Part shown: positions 1 to 6,376 of the stretch, piece by piece
How positions within the stretch are numbered: position 1 is the stretch's first letter
Layout of the letters: every line of letters starts with the position of its first letter
Source of the DNA: Deltaproteobacteria bacterium
GTDB lineage: Bacteria; Bdellovibrionota; JACOXK01; 2-02-FULL-40-11
DNA length: 10,011 nt
Assembly (NCBI GenBank): GCA_016193165.1
Contig: JACPST010000047.1
Coordinates: 1 to 10,011, forward strand
Reading direction: 5' to 3'
Program-made: the position numbers and the translations under genes
The notes under the pieces: generated by a model
The model's database searches: none
Seen by the model: only the letters and a program-made list of their open reading frames with translations
Told to the model about the DNA's origin: nothing

Positions 1-638
1 TCTGCGCCCAATGCCATGTGGAATATTATTTTAAAGGTCCTGAAAAACGGCTTATGTTTCCCTGGGCCAAAGGGCTCAAAGGGGATGAGATTTTAAGTTA
101 CTATGAAGAACAGCAATTTAAAGATTGGGTTCATAAGGAAACAGGAGCGCCCGTTTTGAAAGCTCAACATCCGGAGTTTGAAATGTGGAGCCAGGGAATT
201 CATGCAAGATCCAATGTTTCGTGTGCGGATTGCCACATGCCGTTTAAGCGAGTCGGAGGCATGAAAACAACAGATCACCATATTAAAAGTCCTTTGCTAA
301 CGATTAATCGTTCTTGTCAAACTTGTCATCGTTGGGAAGAAAAGGAACTCAAATCTCGAGTTGAGACTATTCAAGATCATACATTTGAAATTCGAAATTT
401 AGCGATGGATGCTCTGATGGAACTGATCGGAGATCTTAAGACGTTGCGTCTGCAATCAGAAGAAAAACCATGGTTTAAGAAAGCACAACAGTATCAACGG
501 AAAGCACAGTTTTTACTGGATTTTGTAGAAGCTGAAAATTCTACCGGCTTTCATGCGCCTCAAGAAGCTCTCAGACTTTTAGCCAAATCTTTAGATTATT
601 CTCGCAAAGGCCAAAAACTTCTTACAGCAGTTCCTTAA
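1..638 (+). CDS. nrfA: Cytochrome c nitrite reductase NrfA, C-terminal part (5' end outside window)
   Basis: This is the ammonia-forming periplasmic nitrite reductase, which reduces nitrite to ammonium with six electrons at a heme with lysine ligation. The frame is already open at the window edge. Three CXXCH heme motifs are visible: CAQCH at 3-17, CADCH at 222-236 and CQTCH at 315-329. The first runs straight into VEYYF, and KAQHPEFE follows. These match the conserved Glu/Tyr and Lys-Gln-His of NrfA that bind calcium and line the active site. The late GFHAPQEALRLL supplies the family's conserved C-terminal His, an axial ligand to another heme. The first two hemes, including the catalytic CXXCK one, lie upstream of the window. 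The end of the protein looks natural and short. The partner NrfH, if present, would also be outside. Family identification is firm; whether the enzyme is active cannot be judged from half the gene. Confidence 0.95.
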   Translation, partial: CAQCHVEYYFKGPEKRLMFPWAKGLKGDEILSYYEEQQFKDWVHKETGAPVLKAQHPEFEMWSQGIHARSNVSCADCHMPFKRVGGMKTTDHHIKSPLLTINRSCQTCHRWEEKELKSRVETIQDHTFEIRNLAMDALMELIGDLKTLRLQSEEKPWFKKAQQYQRKAQFLLDFVEAENSTGFHAPQEALRLLAKSLDYSRKGQKLLTAVP

Positions 639-640
639 AT

Positions 641-859
641 AATAATTTAGACTTATTTAATGTAAAAGATATTTTTCGTGAAGCAGGTAAACAAGGATTC
701 ATCGATAAAGTAGAAAGCTGGTTTGAGTATCTTGAGGCTCGAAATTTAACCTCTCATACGTATGATGAAGCGATTGCAGATAAGGTCTATGCAAGGGCCA
801 AAGAATTTGAGCTGGAGGCCTCTTTGTTACTACAGAAAATAAAAAAGATTCTGAAATGA
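641..859 (+). pseudogene. Truncated HepT/HI0074-type HEPN toxin (C-terminal half only)
   Basis: Reading the frame that ends at the TGA at 857-859 gives about 72 residues that match the C-terminal half of HI0074-type 'nucleotidyltransferase substrate binding' HEPN proteins: DIFREAGKQGFIDKVESW, then EARNLTSHTYDEAIADKVY. RNLTSHTY is the RX4HXY motif, the catalytic Arg and His of HEPN RNases plus the Tyr that MntA-type antitoxins adenylylate. No ATG, GTG or TTG start precedes it in frame, and upstream the DNA is already nrfA. Family members are usually about 130-145 residues, so the N-terminal helices are missing. Its TGA overlaps the ATG of the next gene (ATGA), the usual toxin-antitoxin coupling. 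I infer a decayed toxin, probably cut by a deletion or recombination next to nrfA. A translated fragment cannot be excluded. Confidence 0.75.
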
Positions 860-1158
860 TGGAAAAAATCCAAGGGCTTTCTCAGGAGCAAATTTCAAAA
901 ATCTTAAAGTGTATTTACCTTCATGTCCCCCATATAAAAATATTTGCCTTTGGGTCACGGGTGAAAGGGACAGCGCGAAAATATTCTGATTTTGATTTGG
1001 CCTTAGATGCGGGACATCCTCTGGATTTATCTGCGCTGATTAAAATTAAAAATACTCTTTCTGAAACAGATCTTCCGATTGTTGTCGATATCGTGGATTA
1101 TTATTCCCTCAGTCTAGATTTTAAAGCTTTGGTGGATGAACAAAAACTGTGCCTTTGA
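856..1158 (+). CDS. MntA-type minimal nucleotidyltransferase (antitoxin of a HEPN/MNT pair)
   Basis: A 100-residue minimal nucleotidyltransferase of the MNT/DUF86-partner type. FGSRVKGTARKYSDFD at residues 32-47 contains the signature GSX10DXD (Gly33-Ser34, Asp45, Asp47), and Asp78 in VVDIVDY is the likely third metal-binding acid. In characterised MntA/HepT pairs this enzyme transfers AMP to the Tyr of the HEPN RX4HXY motif and silences the RNase toxin. The gene is complete and its ATG overlaps the stop of the truncated HEPN remnant. A second ATG follows immediately, so the start may be one codon later. There is no clear ribosome site, which suggests it depended on translation of the upstream toxin gene. 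With the toxin truncated, this could be an orphan antitoxin. Family assignment is strong; present-day function is uncertain. Confidence 0.85.
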   Translation: MMEKIQGLSQEQISKILKCIYLHVPHIKIFAFGSRVKGTARKYSDFDLALDAGHPLDLSALIKIKNTLSETDLPIVVDIVDYYSLSLDFKALVDEQKLCL

Positions 1159-1170
1159 AATCTTTCCAGT

Positions 1171-1184
1171 ATGACATACGTCAT
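1171..1184. promoter_or_regulatory. Palindromic operator ATGAC-N4-GTCAT, CRP/FNR-type, upstream of the + arm
   Basis: A perfect 5-N4-5 inverted repeat (ATGAC atac GTCAT) lies 39 bases before the start of the beta-barrel gene. Its core TGA-N6-TCA is the same as in the palindrome at 7681-7694. This architecture matches sites of CRP/FNR-superfamily regulators (FNR/DNR consensus TTGAT-N4-ATCAA). The centre is at 1177.5. If it sits at -41.5, the classical class-II activator position, the start point is 1219 and the -10 hexamer falls exactly on TAAAAT at 1207-1212. Regulator identity is not known. Confidence 0.55.
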
Positions 1185-1199
1185 GTTTTGGGAGTAGTG

Positions 1200-1221
1200 T
1201 TTGGGGTAAAATTGCCCCAAA
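1200..1221 (+). promoter_or_regulatory. -10 box within a 10-bp near-perfect hairpin just before the start codon
   Basis: TTTGGGGTAA and TTGCCCCAAA form an inverted repeat with a two-base loop (AA) and one G-T wobble, ending two bases before the ATG at 1223. The TAAAAT at 1207-1212 fits a -10 box and sits in the middle of the repeat. If transcription starts near 1219 the hairpin would not be in the mRNA and the leader would be only about four bases. If it starts further upstream the hairpin could mask translation initiation. No Shine-Dalgarno sequence is visible for this gene. Confidence 0.4.
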
Positions 1222-1222
1222 A

Positions 1223-2452
1223 ATGTTTGTTTTCACACTTGTTTTTCTTTTATTCCTTGTGCCTCCTTTAGGCTTCTCGATGACTTCTTCTCAGGCCACC
1301 TTGTCTTCTGGATTTTATCGAGATTCTACCCAGCAAAGTCACATGCCGGTGTATCTTTATTGGAATGCGGCTCACACTTCTCCAAATGGCATTGAAACAT
1401 TTATCGATTTTGGAGTGAATAACACCGTTGTTTTGGATGCCTGGAAATTTTATGTGTATGAGGCCATACTTTCTTTTCCCCTGGCTTCAGGATTTGAAGA
1501 TGCTCCGTATCGAAAATCTCAAATTCAACTGGGGCGTCAGCTCTATTTAGAAGGATTTGAAATTGGACTTTTAGATGGCGTGCAGTTTCCATTTTATTGG
1601 TCTTCTTCTGGAGGAGGACGGATTTTAGGAGGGGGGCTCCATACTTTAGAGTCCAGAAAAGTTGATTTTTCATCTCAAATTTATGGACTGGCCCTTCATG
1701 AAACACTCTTGGGAATAGAGGCGAAGGGGGGTTATATCTTTAATAAAAAAGAAGGAGAATCTTTTCATCTTCCGTTAGCTTCTCTTAAAAAAACGTGGGA
1801 GGGAGCGCCGCTTACTCCTACCTTTTTTGTAAAGGGCCAATGGGAGTTCTTGGGGGAGTTGTCTGGTCCTTCTTTTGACCAGGGGGTAGGAGAGCTTCTT
1901 TTGCAGCCTTTTTCTACAGTTTTGTGGACGAATGGCATTCTTTATCAAGAGCGGAATCGAATGCTTAATTCCAATGGAGAATTTTTATACGGCCTTTTTG
2001 CGACGTCTCCTCAAAAAACTTTTTATACATCTCTGGCTTGGTCTCCATTTAAGACCTTTACGATTGAAACAGCGTTTAAAGGGATGCGCTACGATTCTCA
2101 AGCCAAACGGCAATCCGCAGAGCAAGAGAGCATTTTTCTTTCTTGGGTCTATGAAGATTTTAGTGTGGGATTTCCACTGAGCCATCTTCATTCGTATGGA
2201 GGACAAGTCTTAAGAGGCGGGGCAGAGTTTAAAAAGTTTTTAAACCGTTGGACGAGGTTAAGACTCGAAGGCGATGTTGCGGATATTCGAAAACTCAACG
2301 GCATCTCTAGCTGGGCCTACCACGGCCGGGGAGGAATTGATTTTAGGTTTTCTCCTAAAATTTTAGTGTCTGCGTTATCTGAAGTTGAAAAAAATCATTT
2401 GTTTGAAGTGGATGCAAGGGCGATTGTTTATGTTTCACATTACTTGTATTAA
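1223..2452 (+). CDS. Predicted outer-membrane beta-barrel protein, first gene of the cytochrome operon
   Basis: A 409-residue exported protein. It begins with a clear Sec signal peptide (MFVFTLVFLLFLVPPLGF), with cleavage probably a few residues later. The rest is rich in Gly, aromatics and alternating polar/hydrophobic stretches, with no transmembrane helix and no Cys-rich or heme motif. It ends in VYVSHYLY: alternating residues with an aromatic last residue, the usual targeting signal of outer-membrane barrels. I do not recognise a named family. Its length would fit roughly 16-20 strands, smaller than the known MtrB-type conduits. Being first in an operon of periplasmic cytochromes, it could be a porin that carries electrons or substrate across the outer membrane, but that is inference. 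The start follows from the signal peptide. The end overlaps the next gene by 23 bases. Confidence 0.7.
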   Translation: MFVFTLVFLLFLVPPLGFSMTSSQATLSSGFYRDSTQQSHMPVYLYWNAAHTSPNGIETFIDFGVNNTVVLDAWKFYVYEAILSFPLASGFEDAPYRKSQIQLGRQLYLEGFEIGLLDGVQFPFYWSSSGGGRILGGGLHTLESRKVDFSSQIYGLALHETLLGIEAKGGYIFNKKEGESFHLPLASLKKTWEGAPLTPTFFVKGQWEFLGELSGPSFDQGVGELLLQPFSTVLWTNGILYQERNRMLNSNGEFLYGLFATSPQKTFYTSLAWSPFKTFTIETAFKGMRYDSQAKRQSAEQESIFLSWVYEDFSVGFPLSHLHSYGGQVLRGGAEFKKFLNRWTRLRLEGDVADIRKLNGISSWAYHGRGGIDFRFSPKILVSALSEVEKNHLFEVDARAIVYVSHYLY

Positions 2453-2927
2453 TTTAATTTTAAGCTTTTTAGCTTTCAATTCTTTGGGGGGGTGGGCGGC
2501 TCCCAAACAAGAGCCCACACTTCTTTTTCCCAGACGCGTCCTTTTTTCTCATAAGAAGCATCAAGGAATTTTAGAGTCCTTTACCTGTCACAAGTGTCAC
2601 TTTGACAAGGTTTCTTTTGCAACACCCAATCGATGTCAACTCTGTCACACGAGCGCCCAGGTTTTAAAACCTCAAAATCATTGGGTGGCGTGGAGAGAGC
2701 GGCATGGAAAATTGGCTCAAATCGATCAGGATTCCTGTTTAAAATGTCATCATCGACAATCTTGTAATCAATGCCATACAAAGCTTGATACGATGAATCC
2801 CACTGTCCATCGACCTAATTTTAGACTTTATCATTCGGTTGAAGTGCGAATGAATCCACAATCCTGCGCGACATGTCATCGCTCAAACTCTTTTTGTCAG
2901 GATTGTCATTACGGGAAGAGACAGTGA
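2430..2927 (+). CDS. Exported hexaheme c-type cytochrome (c3/c7-like)
   Basis: A 165-residue periplasmic multiheme cytochrome. The signal peptide is MFHITCINLILSFLAFNSLG followed by GWAAP, with cleavage likely after WAA. Six CXXCH motifs are at residues 53-57, 69-73, 103-107, 112-116, 146-150 and 156-160, the middle and last two in tight pairs. VLFSHKKH before the first motif resembles the distal-His segment of cytochrome c3/c7 folds. The ATG at 2430 is preferred because it places the signal peptide at the N-terminus and has AAGGG nine bases upstream. A longer in-frame TTG start at 2385 would put 15 residues of overlapping barrel-gene sequence in front. Translation is probably coupled to the barrel gene. 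Its role is presumably to pass electrons between the inner-membrane complex and other periplasmic or outer-membrane partners. Confidence 0.9.
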   Translation: MFHITCINLILSFLAFNSLGGWAAPKQEPTLLFPRRVLFSHKKHQGILESFTCHKCHFDKVSFATPNRCQLCHTSAQVLKPQNHWVAWRERHGKLAQIDQDSCLKCHHRQSCNQCHTKLDTMNPTVHRPNFRLYHSVEVRMNPQSCATCHRSNSFCQDCHYGKRQ

Positions 2928-3208
2928 GGAACTATTTTATTTTTTTACTCTTATTTTTGTGTGTAGGATGTGGCGTACAGCGGGAGTACGAAAACTATGA
3001 TTTGCGCAGTGATTCTGAGTTGACCCTGACGGTACAAAATCATCCTCATGGATTTCAAAAAAGAGAATGTTTTTATTGTCATGTGAAAGCAAATATTCAT
3101 CAGGTGGATCGCTATGGATCTTCTTTTGATTTGGCGTATGTTCGATCTTTGGTGGAACAAAATGGCATTAATGCTTGTAAAGATTGTCATGGAAATAATG
3201 GAAACTAA
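2924..3208 (+). CDS. Small diheme cytochrome c lipoprotein
   Basis: A 94-residue protein starting at GTG 2924, which overlaps the preceding stop (GTGA), with GGGAAGAG at 2913-2920 as ribosome site. The N-terminus RNYFIFLLLFLCVGC is a short hydrophobic signal ending in a lipobox-like VGC, so Cys16 is the likely lipidated residue, although the -3 position (Cys13) is not the usual Leu. Two heme motifs follow: CFYCH at residues 49-53 and CKDCH at 85-89. About 35 residues between the lipid anchor and the first heme are heme-free and acidic. A membrane-tethered diheme protein fits a shuttle or docking role in an electron-transfer chain. An alternative start far upstream inside the hexaheme gene would bury the signal sequence and is not credible. 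Confidence 0.85.
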   Translation: MRNYFIFLLLFLCVGCGVQREYENYDLRSDSELTLTVQNHPHGFQKRECFYCHVKANIHQVDRYGSSFDLAYVRSLVEQNGINACKDCHGNNGN

Positions 3209-3674
3209 ATTTTTTTTACTGGTTTTGATTGGAGTTCTTTGGTGTGGAGCGGTATTTCCACAAACCAAATTTGAACGATTGGATCCTCATGGATCAAAAA
3301 CTATGAATCTAAAAAAATTCTCTCTTTTAAAACAGAACGAATGTCAGGTGTGTCATTTTTTAAAAGAAAAAAAGGTGGAATTAAAATCCAATATTCCTCA
3401 ACGCTGTATTCTTTGCCATGGCAAACTTCCTCATAGCGGCGTTGGTGAACATATCGTAAAGAAGAGGGTGACCTGTCTCAATTGTCACTTCCCTCATCGG
3501 GCGGCTTTAGCCTCGGAGTCTCGCCTTCAGGATTTTAAAGAACTTGAATCTCGCTCGTCTTTTTTAAAGGTTCAAAAAGAAGAAGATACTTTGCCTTCGG
3601 GTCTCATTGAAAAAAGTAATTTTGATAGCGCTATGCTTCGAGTGACCTGTACGGGGTGTCATTCATGGAAGTAA
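3198..3674 (+). CDS. Exported tetraheme cytochrome c
   Basis: A 158-residue periplasmic cytochrome. METKFFLLVLIGVLW begins a Sec signal peptide with cleavage probably near VFPQ. Four heme motifs: CQVCH (49-53), CILCH (70-74), CLNCH (93-97) and CTGCH (151-155), the last only three residues from the C-terminus. The 53-residue gap between hemes three and four is charged and heme-free. The start is ambiguous between ATG 3198 and ATG 3189. I chose 3198 because it gives the cleaner signal peptide; GGAA lies just upstream but unusually close. The gene overlaps the lipoprotein gene by 11 bases and the next cytochrome gene by 10. No specific family name is recognised beyond c3-like/doubled-CXXCH multiheme proteins. 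Confidence 0.85.
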   Translation: METKFFLLVLIGVLWCGAVFPQTKFERLDPHGSKTMNLKKFSLLKQNECQVCHFLKEKKVELKSNIPQRCILCHGKLPHSGVGEHIVKKRVTCLNCHFPHRAALASESRLQDFKELESRSSFLKVQKEEDTLPSGLIEKSNFDSAMLRVTCTGCHSWK

Positions 3675-4174
3675 GGGGCTTTATTGTTCTTGCCCTTTTT
3701 TTAGGAGCGTTAAATAGCTTTTCTCAAGAAAAACCTGTTCTTAAAAAACATCCGTTGCCTCCACGCCACGATCAGTGTCATTTGTGTCATTTAAAGAAAA
3801 GTAAAACCTTTGTCCCAAAAGCAAAACAAACCCAAAAGGAACATGCGGATCGGAATTTGCAGCATGGAGATTTAGATATTTCTTGTCATTCATGTCATGA
3901 CATTAATCATTCAAACTATTTGCGCTCTTTTAGTAAAGAAGAACCTGCCAGTTTTGAAAATCCCTCTCCGGTGTGCATTCGATGCCACAGAGAGCGCTAT
4001 CGGGATTGGAAAAATGGAACACATGGCAAACGCGTGGGAGGGTGGGATCCCAAATCTCATGTTTGGTATCATTGCATAGATTGCCACAATCCTCACTCTG
4101 TTAAATTTAAAGAAATGAAAGCGGTTCCTCCGCCACACATCCCTCGGTTTGGTAAAACAAGGGAAAAACATTAA
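3665..4174 (+). CDS. Exported tetraheme cytochrome c, paralogue of the - arm tetraheme protein
   Basis: A 169-residue periplasmic cytochrome with signal peptide MEVRGFIVLALFLGALNSFS. Heme motifs are CHLCH (38-42), CHSCH (74-78), CIRCH (104-108) and CIDCH (137-141). The second half, CHRERYRDWKNGTHGKRVGG then CIDCHNPHSVKFKEM and a proline-rich tail, matches the cytochrome encoded at 6351-6878 (WEKGLHGRLEGNW, CIECHDAHKPKF, FPPPIRPKLG). The first heme motif sits at residue 38 in both. The ATG at 3665 is preferred over a GTG at 3656 because of the signal peptide; GGGG lies about ten bases upstream. It precedes the NrfD-type gene, whose ribosome site overlaps this stop codon. That placement suggests this cytochrome is the closest electron partner of the membrane complex. 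Confidence 0.88.
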   Translation: MEVRGFIVLALFLGALNSFSQEKPVLKKHPLPPRHDQCHLCHLKKSKTFVPKAKQTQKEHADRNLQHGDLDISCHSCHDINHSNYLRSFSKEEPASFENPSPVCIRCHRERYRDWKNGTHGKRVGGWDPKSHVWYHCIDCHNPHSVKFKEMKAVPPPHIPRFGKTREKH

Positions 4175-4184
4175 GGAGAAAACT

Positions 4185-5402
4185 ATGGTTTCTTATATGC
4201 GTTTTTGGATTCGAATGGGGATTTGGGCATTGACTGGGAGTACTCCCTATTATTTGTGGATTGGGTTTTTAAGTGTTTTAATTTTAATGGGGGCTAGTCA
4301 CTATTGGGTGCAGTTTACGCAAGGGTTTATTATGACCAACATTTCTCAACAGGTGAGCTGGGGAGCCTACATTGCAAATTTTACCTATTTGGTAGGGGTG
4401 GCTGCCGCGGCTGTGCTTTTGGTTTTTCCGTCTTATGTCTATCATAAAAAAGAAATCAAAGAGGTGGTTCTCTTAGGAGAGTTGTTGGCGGTTTCAGCCA
4501 TTCTCATGTGCCTTTTGTTTATTAGCGTGGATCTGGGAAGACCCGATCATTTTTGGCATATTATCCCTGTCATTGGAAAACTCAATTTCCCCACTTCTAT
4601 TTTGGCGTGGGATGTCGTTGTCTTAAATATTTATCTGATTTTAAACCTGTATGTTCCTGGCTATCTTCTTTGGAAAAAATATGCGGGGGCTCCTCCCACC
4701 GATAATACCTATCTTCCATTTGTCTATGTTTCGATCCTCTGGGCGATTAGTATTCATACGGTGACGGCTTTTTTATATGTGGGCTTAGGAGGGCGGTCTT
4801 ACTGGAATGCGGCTATTTTAGCGCCCCGGTTTTTGGTTAGCGCCTTTGCCGGAGGACCTGCACTTTTGATTCTCATTTTTAAAGCCATCCACACTTTTTC
4901 TGATTTTAAAGTGCACGAGGTTGTGTTTGAATATCTTAAAAAAGTATTTTTATATGCCATGCTGGCCAATTTATTTTTACTGGGATGTGAGGTATATAAA
5001 GAATTTTATACGGCAAGTCTTCATGTGGCGTCGATACAATATCTCTTTTTTGGTCTTCATGGCCACCACATGCTTGTCCCTTATATTTGGTCTGCTCTTG
5101 TGATGGAAGTGATTGCGATACTTATTCTTTTATTTCCAGCCTTAAGAAATCAGTGGAAGTATCTTGCCACCGCTTGTGTCTTTGCCATTGTTGGAATTTG
5201 GGTGGAAAAAGGAATGGGGCTTTTGATTCCAGGATTTGTTCCTTCATCTTTAGGAGACATTGTGGAATACACCCCGTCTATCCATGAATTTTTTATTTGT
5301 CTTGGGATTTGGGCGTGTGGAGCTTTAGCCTATACACTCATGGCTAAGGTTTCTATTGCTATTCAACTGGGACAACTCAAAGAAGAGAGCCACAAACGTT
5401 GA
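4185..5402 (+). CDS. NrfD/PsrC-family ten-helix integral membrane quinol-interacting subunit
   Basis: A 405-residue inner-membrane protein of the NrfD superfamily, closest in length and layout to the ten-helix HmcC/DsrP/QrcD/ActC-like members rather than the eight-helix PsrC. Ten hydrophobic segments can be drawn, from YYLWIGFLSVLILMGA to the last at IHEFFICLGIWACGALAY. Recognisable segments include SWGAYIANFTYLVGVAAAAV, SVDLGRPDHFWH, FPTSILAWDVVVLN and AISIHTVTAFLYVGLGGRSY. Such proteins bind menaquinol/ubiquinol and pass electrons to a periplasmic ferredoxin subunit. The start ATG 4185 has a strong TAAGGAG at 4172-4178; an upstream in-frame start (4149) would lie inside the cytochrome gene. 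The natural partner ferredoxin is encoded convergently, only 23 bases away, which is unusual. No heme motif is present. Confidence 0.93.
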   Translation: MVSYMRFWIRMGIWALTGSTPYYLWIGFLSVLILMGASHYWVQFTQGFIMTNISQQVSWGAYIANFTYLVGVAAAAVLLVFPSYVYHKKEIKEVVLLGELLAVSAILMCLLFISVDLGRPDHFWHIIPVIGKLNFPTSILAWDVVVLNIYLILNLYVPGYLLWKKYAGAPPTDNTYLPFVYVSILWAISIHTVTAFLYVGLGGRSYWNAAILAPRFLVSAFAGGPALLILIFKAIHTFSDFKVHEVVFEYLKKVFLYAMLANLFLLGCEVYKEFYTASLHVASIQYLFFGLHGHHMLVPYIWSALVMEVIAILILLFPALRNQWKYLATACVFAIVGIWVEKGMGLLIPGFVPSSLGDIVEYTPSIHEFFICLGIWACGALAYTLMAKVSIAIQLGQLKEESHKR

Positions 5403-5425
5403 AAAAGTCTATTTTGGGCAGGCTG

Positions 5426-6376
5426 CTAATCATCAAAATAATAAAAGAAGCTGGGAACGGTGTTCAACTCTTCTTTGAGCACGAAGGCTTTTTTCGCTTT
5501 TAAAATTTTTGAAACTTCACTTTCCGGATCTAAAATATTCCCAAATTTTCTGGCTCCTGTGGGACACGCTTCCAGACACGCAGGGTAGCGGCCCTGACGC
5601 ACACGATGGAGACAGAATGTACATTTTTCCATGACACCTCTGGGACGAATGCGATTACTAAGATACGATTGATTGGGATTGACTTCTTGAGGTTCCAGCG
5701 AGGGATCGGCCAAATTAAAATTTCTGGCCTCATAGGGGCAGGCCACCTGACAATATCGGCATCCAATGCACCAGTCATAATCAATGACGACAATTCCATC
5801 AGGCTCTTTCCATGTGGCTTGGACCGGACAGGCTTTCACGCATGGGGGATTGTCACATTGCATGCATTGTACCGGGATATAAAATTTTCCTTCGCGGGGC
5901 ACGGATTCTCCTTCATAGTACCGATTTGATTTTTCGAGATTAAAGGATCCCCGGTCCAGTTCCAGCACTTTAATGTATTGAATCTGTGGATTTCGACTTT
6001 GATTATTTTCTTCAACGCACGCTTTGACGCAATATCTCGATCCATTACAGGCAGAAAGGTTTAAACAATATACAAATTTTACACCTGGCAGAGCAGGGGG
6101 ATCTGAAATTTTAACATCGGCTTTGTAGTTTTGTTTTGTTTCTCTTTCAATTCTGGCAAAGACTTTTTCTTTATCTCGAGAAGTCATTTCTTTATAGTGC
6201 TTTTGAAAAAAATTCTCCCAAGTATAGCGATCCGAAATGTATGGAGAGGGAGGAAGCGAAGAGGCGACCCCTAAGCTTGCTCCTCCGGCAAAAAGACCTT
6301 TGAGAAAGGTTCTACGAGAGAGCTTCTGTTTTGAGCGGTGTTCTATCCATTTACGGAAGCGGTGGGTCCATTCCAT
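5426..6376 (-). CDS. Tat-exported ferredoxin with four Fe-S cluster sites (HybA/DsrO/NrfC type)
   Basis: A 316-residue periplasmic ferredoxin subunit, expected partner of the NrfD-type protein. The twin-arginine signal LSRRTFLKG is at residues 19-27. Cysteine sets are: cluster 1, C110, C116, C120 with Ser113 where the CX2CX2CX3C pattern expects the second Cys; cluster 2, C171, C174, C179, C183; cluster 3, C203, C206, C209, C213; cluster 4, C252, C255, C267, C271. An extra Cys104 six residues before C110 brings the total back to sixteen and might replace the missing ligand. NRIRPRGVMEKCTFC and ACPTGARKFG are typical of this family. ATG 6376 is chosen because AAAGGAG lies about nine bases upstream; a start at 6463 would add 29 residues before the Tat signal, inside the neighbouring gene. 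The gene overlaps the upstream cytochrome gene by 26 bases. Confidence 0.93.
   Translation of the reverse strand: MEWTHRFRKWIEHRSKQKLSRRTFLKGLFAGGASLGVASSLPPSPYISDRYTWENFFQKHYKEMTSRDKEKVFARIERETKQNYKADVKISDPPALPGVKFVYCLNLSACNGSRYCVKACVEENNQSRNPQIQYIKVLELDRGSFNLEKSNRYYEGESVPREGKFYIPVQCMQCDNPPCVKACPVQATWKEPDGIVVIDYDWCIGCRYCQVACPYEARNFNLADPSLEPQEVNPNQSYLSNRIRPRGVMEKCTFCLHRVRQGRYPACLEACPTGARKFGNILDPESEVSKILKAKKAFVLKEELNTVPSFFYYFDD

Noticed and set aside
3..329. Octaheme nitrite/hydroxylamine-type reductase instead of NrfA
   Set aside because: CAQCHVEYYF, KAQHPEFE and the C-terminal GFHAPQEALRLL match pentaheme NrfA, and the heme spacing and C-terminal length fit it.
1401..1706. Open - strand frame inside the barrel gene
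   Set aside because: Antisense shadow: no signal, motif or ribosome site, and the + frame carries a signal peptide and barrel ending.
2385..2429. Earlier TTG start for the hexaheme cytochrome
   Set aside because: It has no ribosome site and adds residues translated from the barrel gene ahead of a complete signal peptide.
5403..5425. Bidirectional terminator between the convergent NrfD and ferredoxin genes
   Set aside because: The 23 bases show no convincing stem-loop or T-run on either strand.
5606..5929. Open + strand frame opposite the ferredoxin gene
   Set aside because: The opposite strand encodes clear Fe-S motifs; this frame shows no recognisable protein features.
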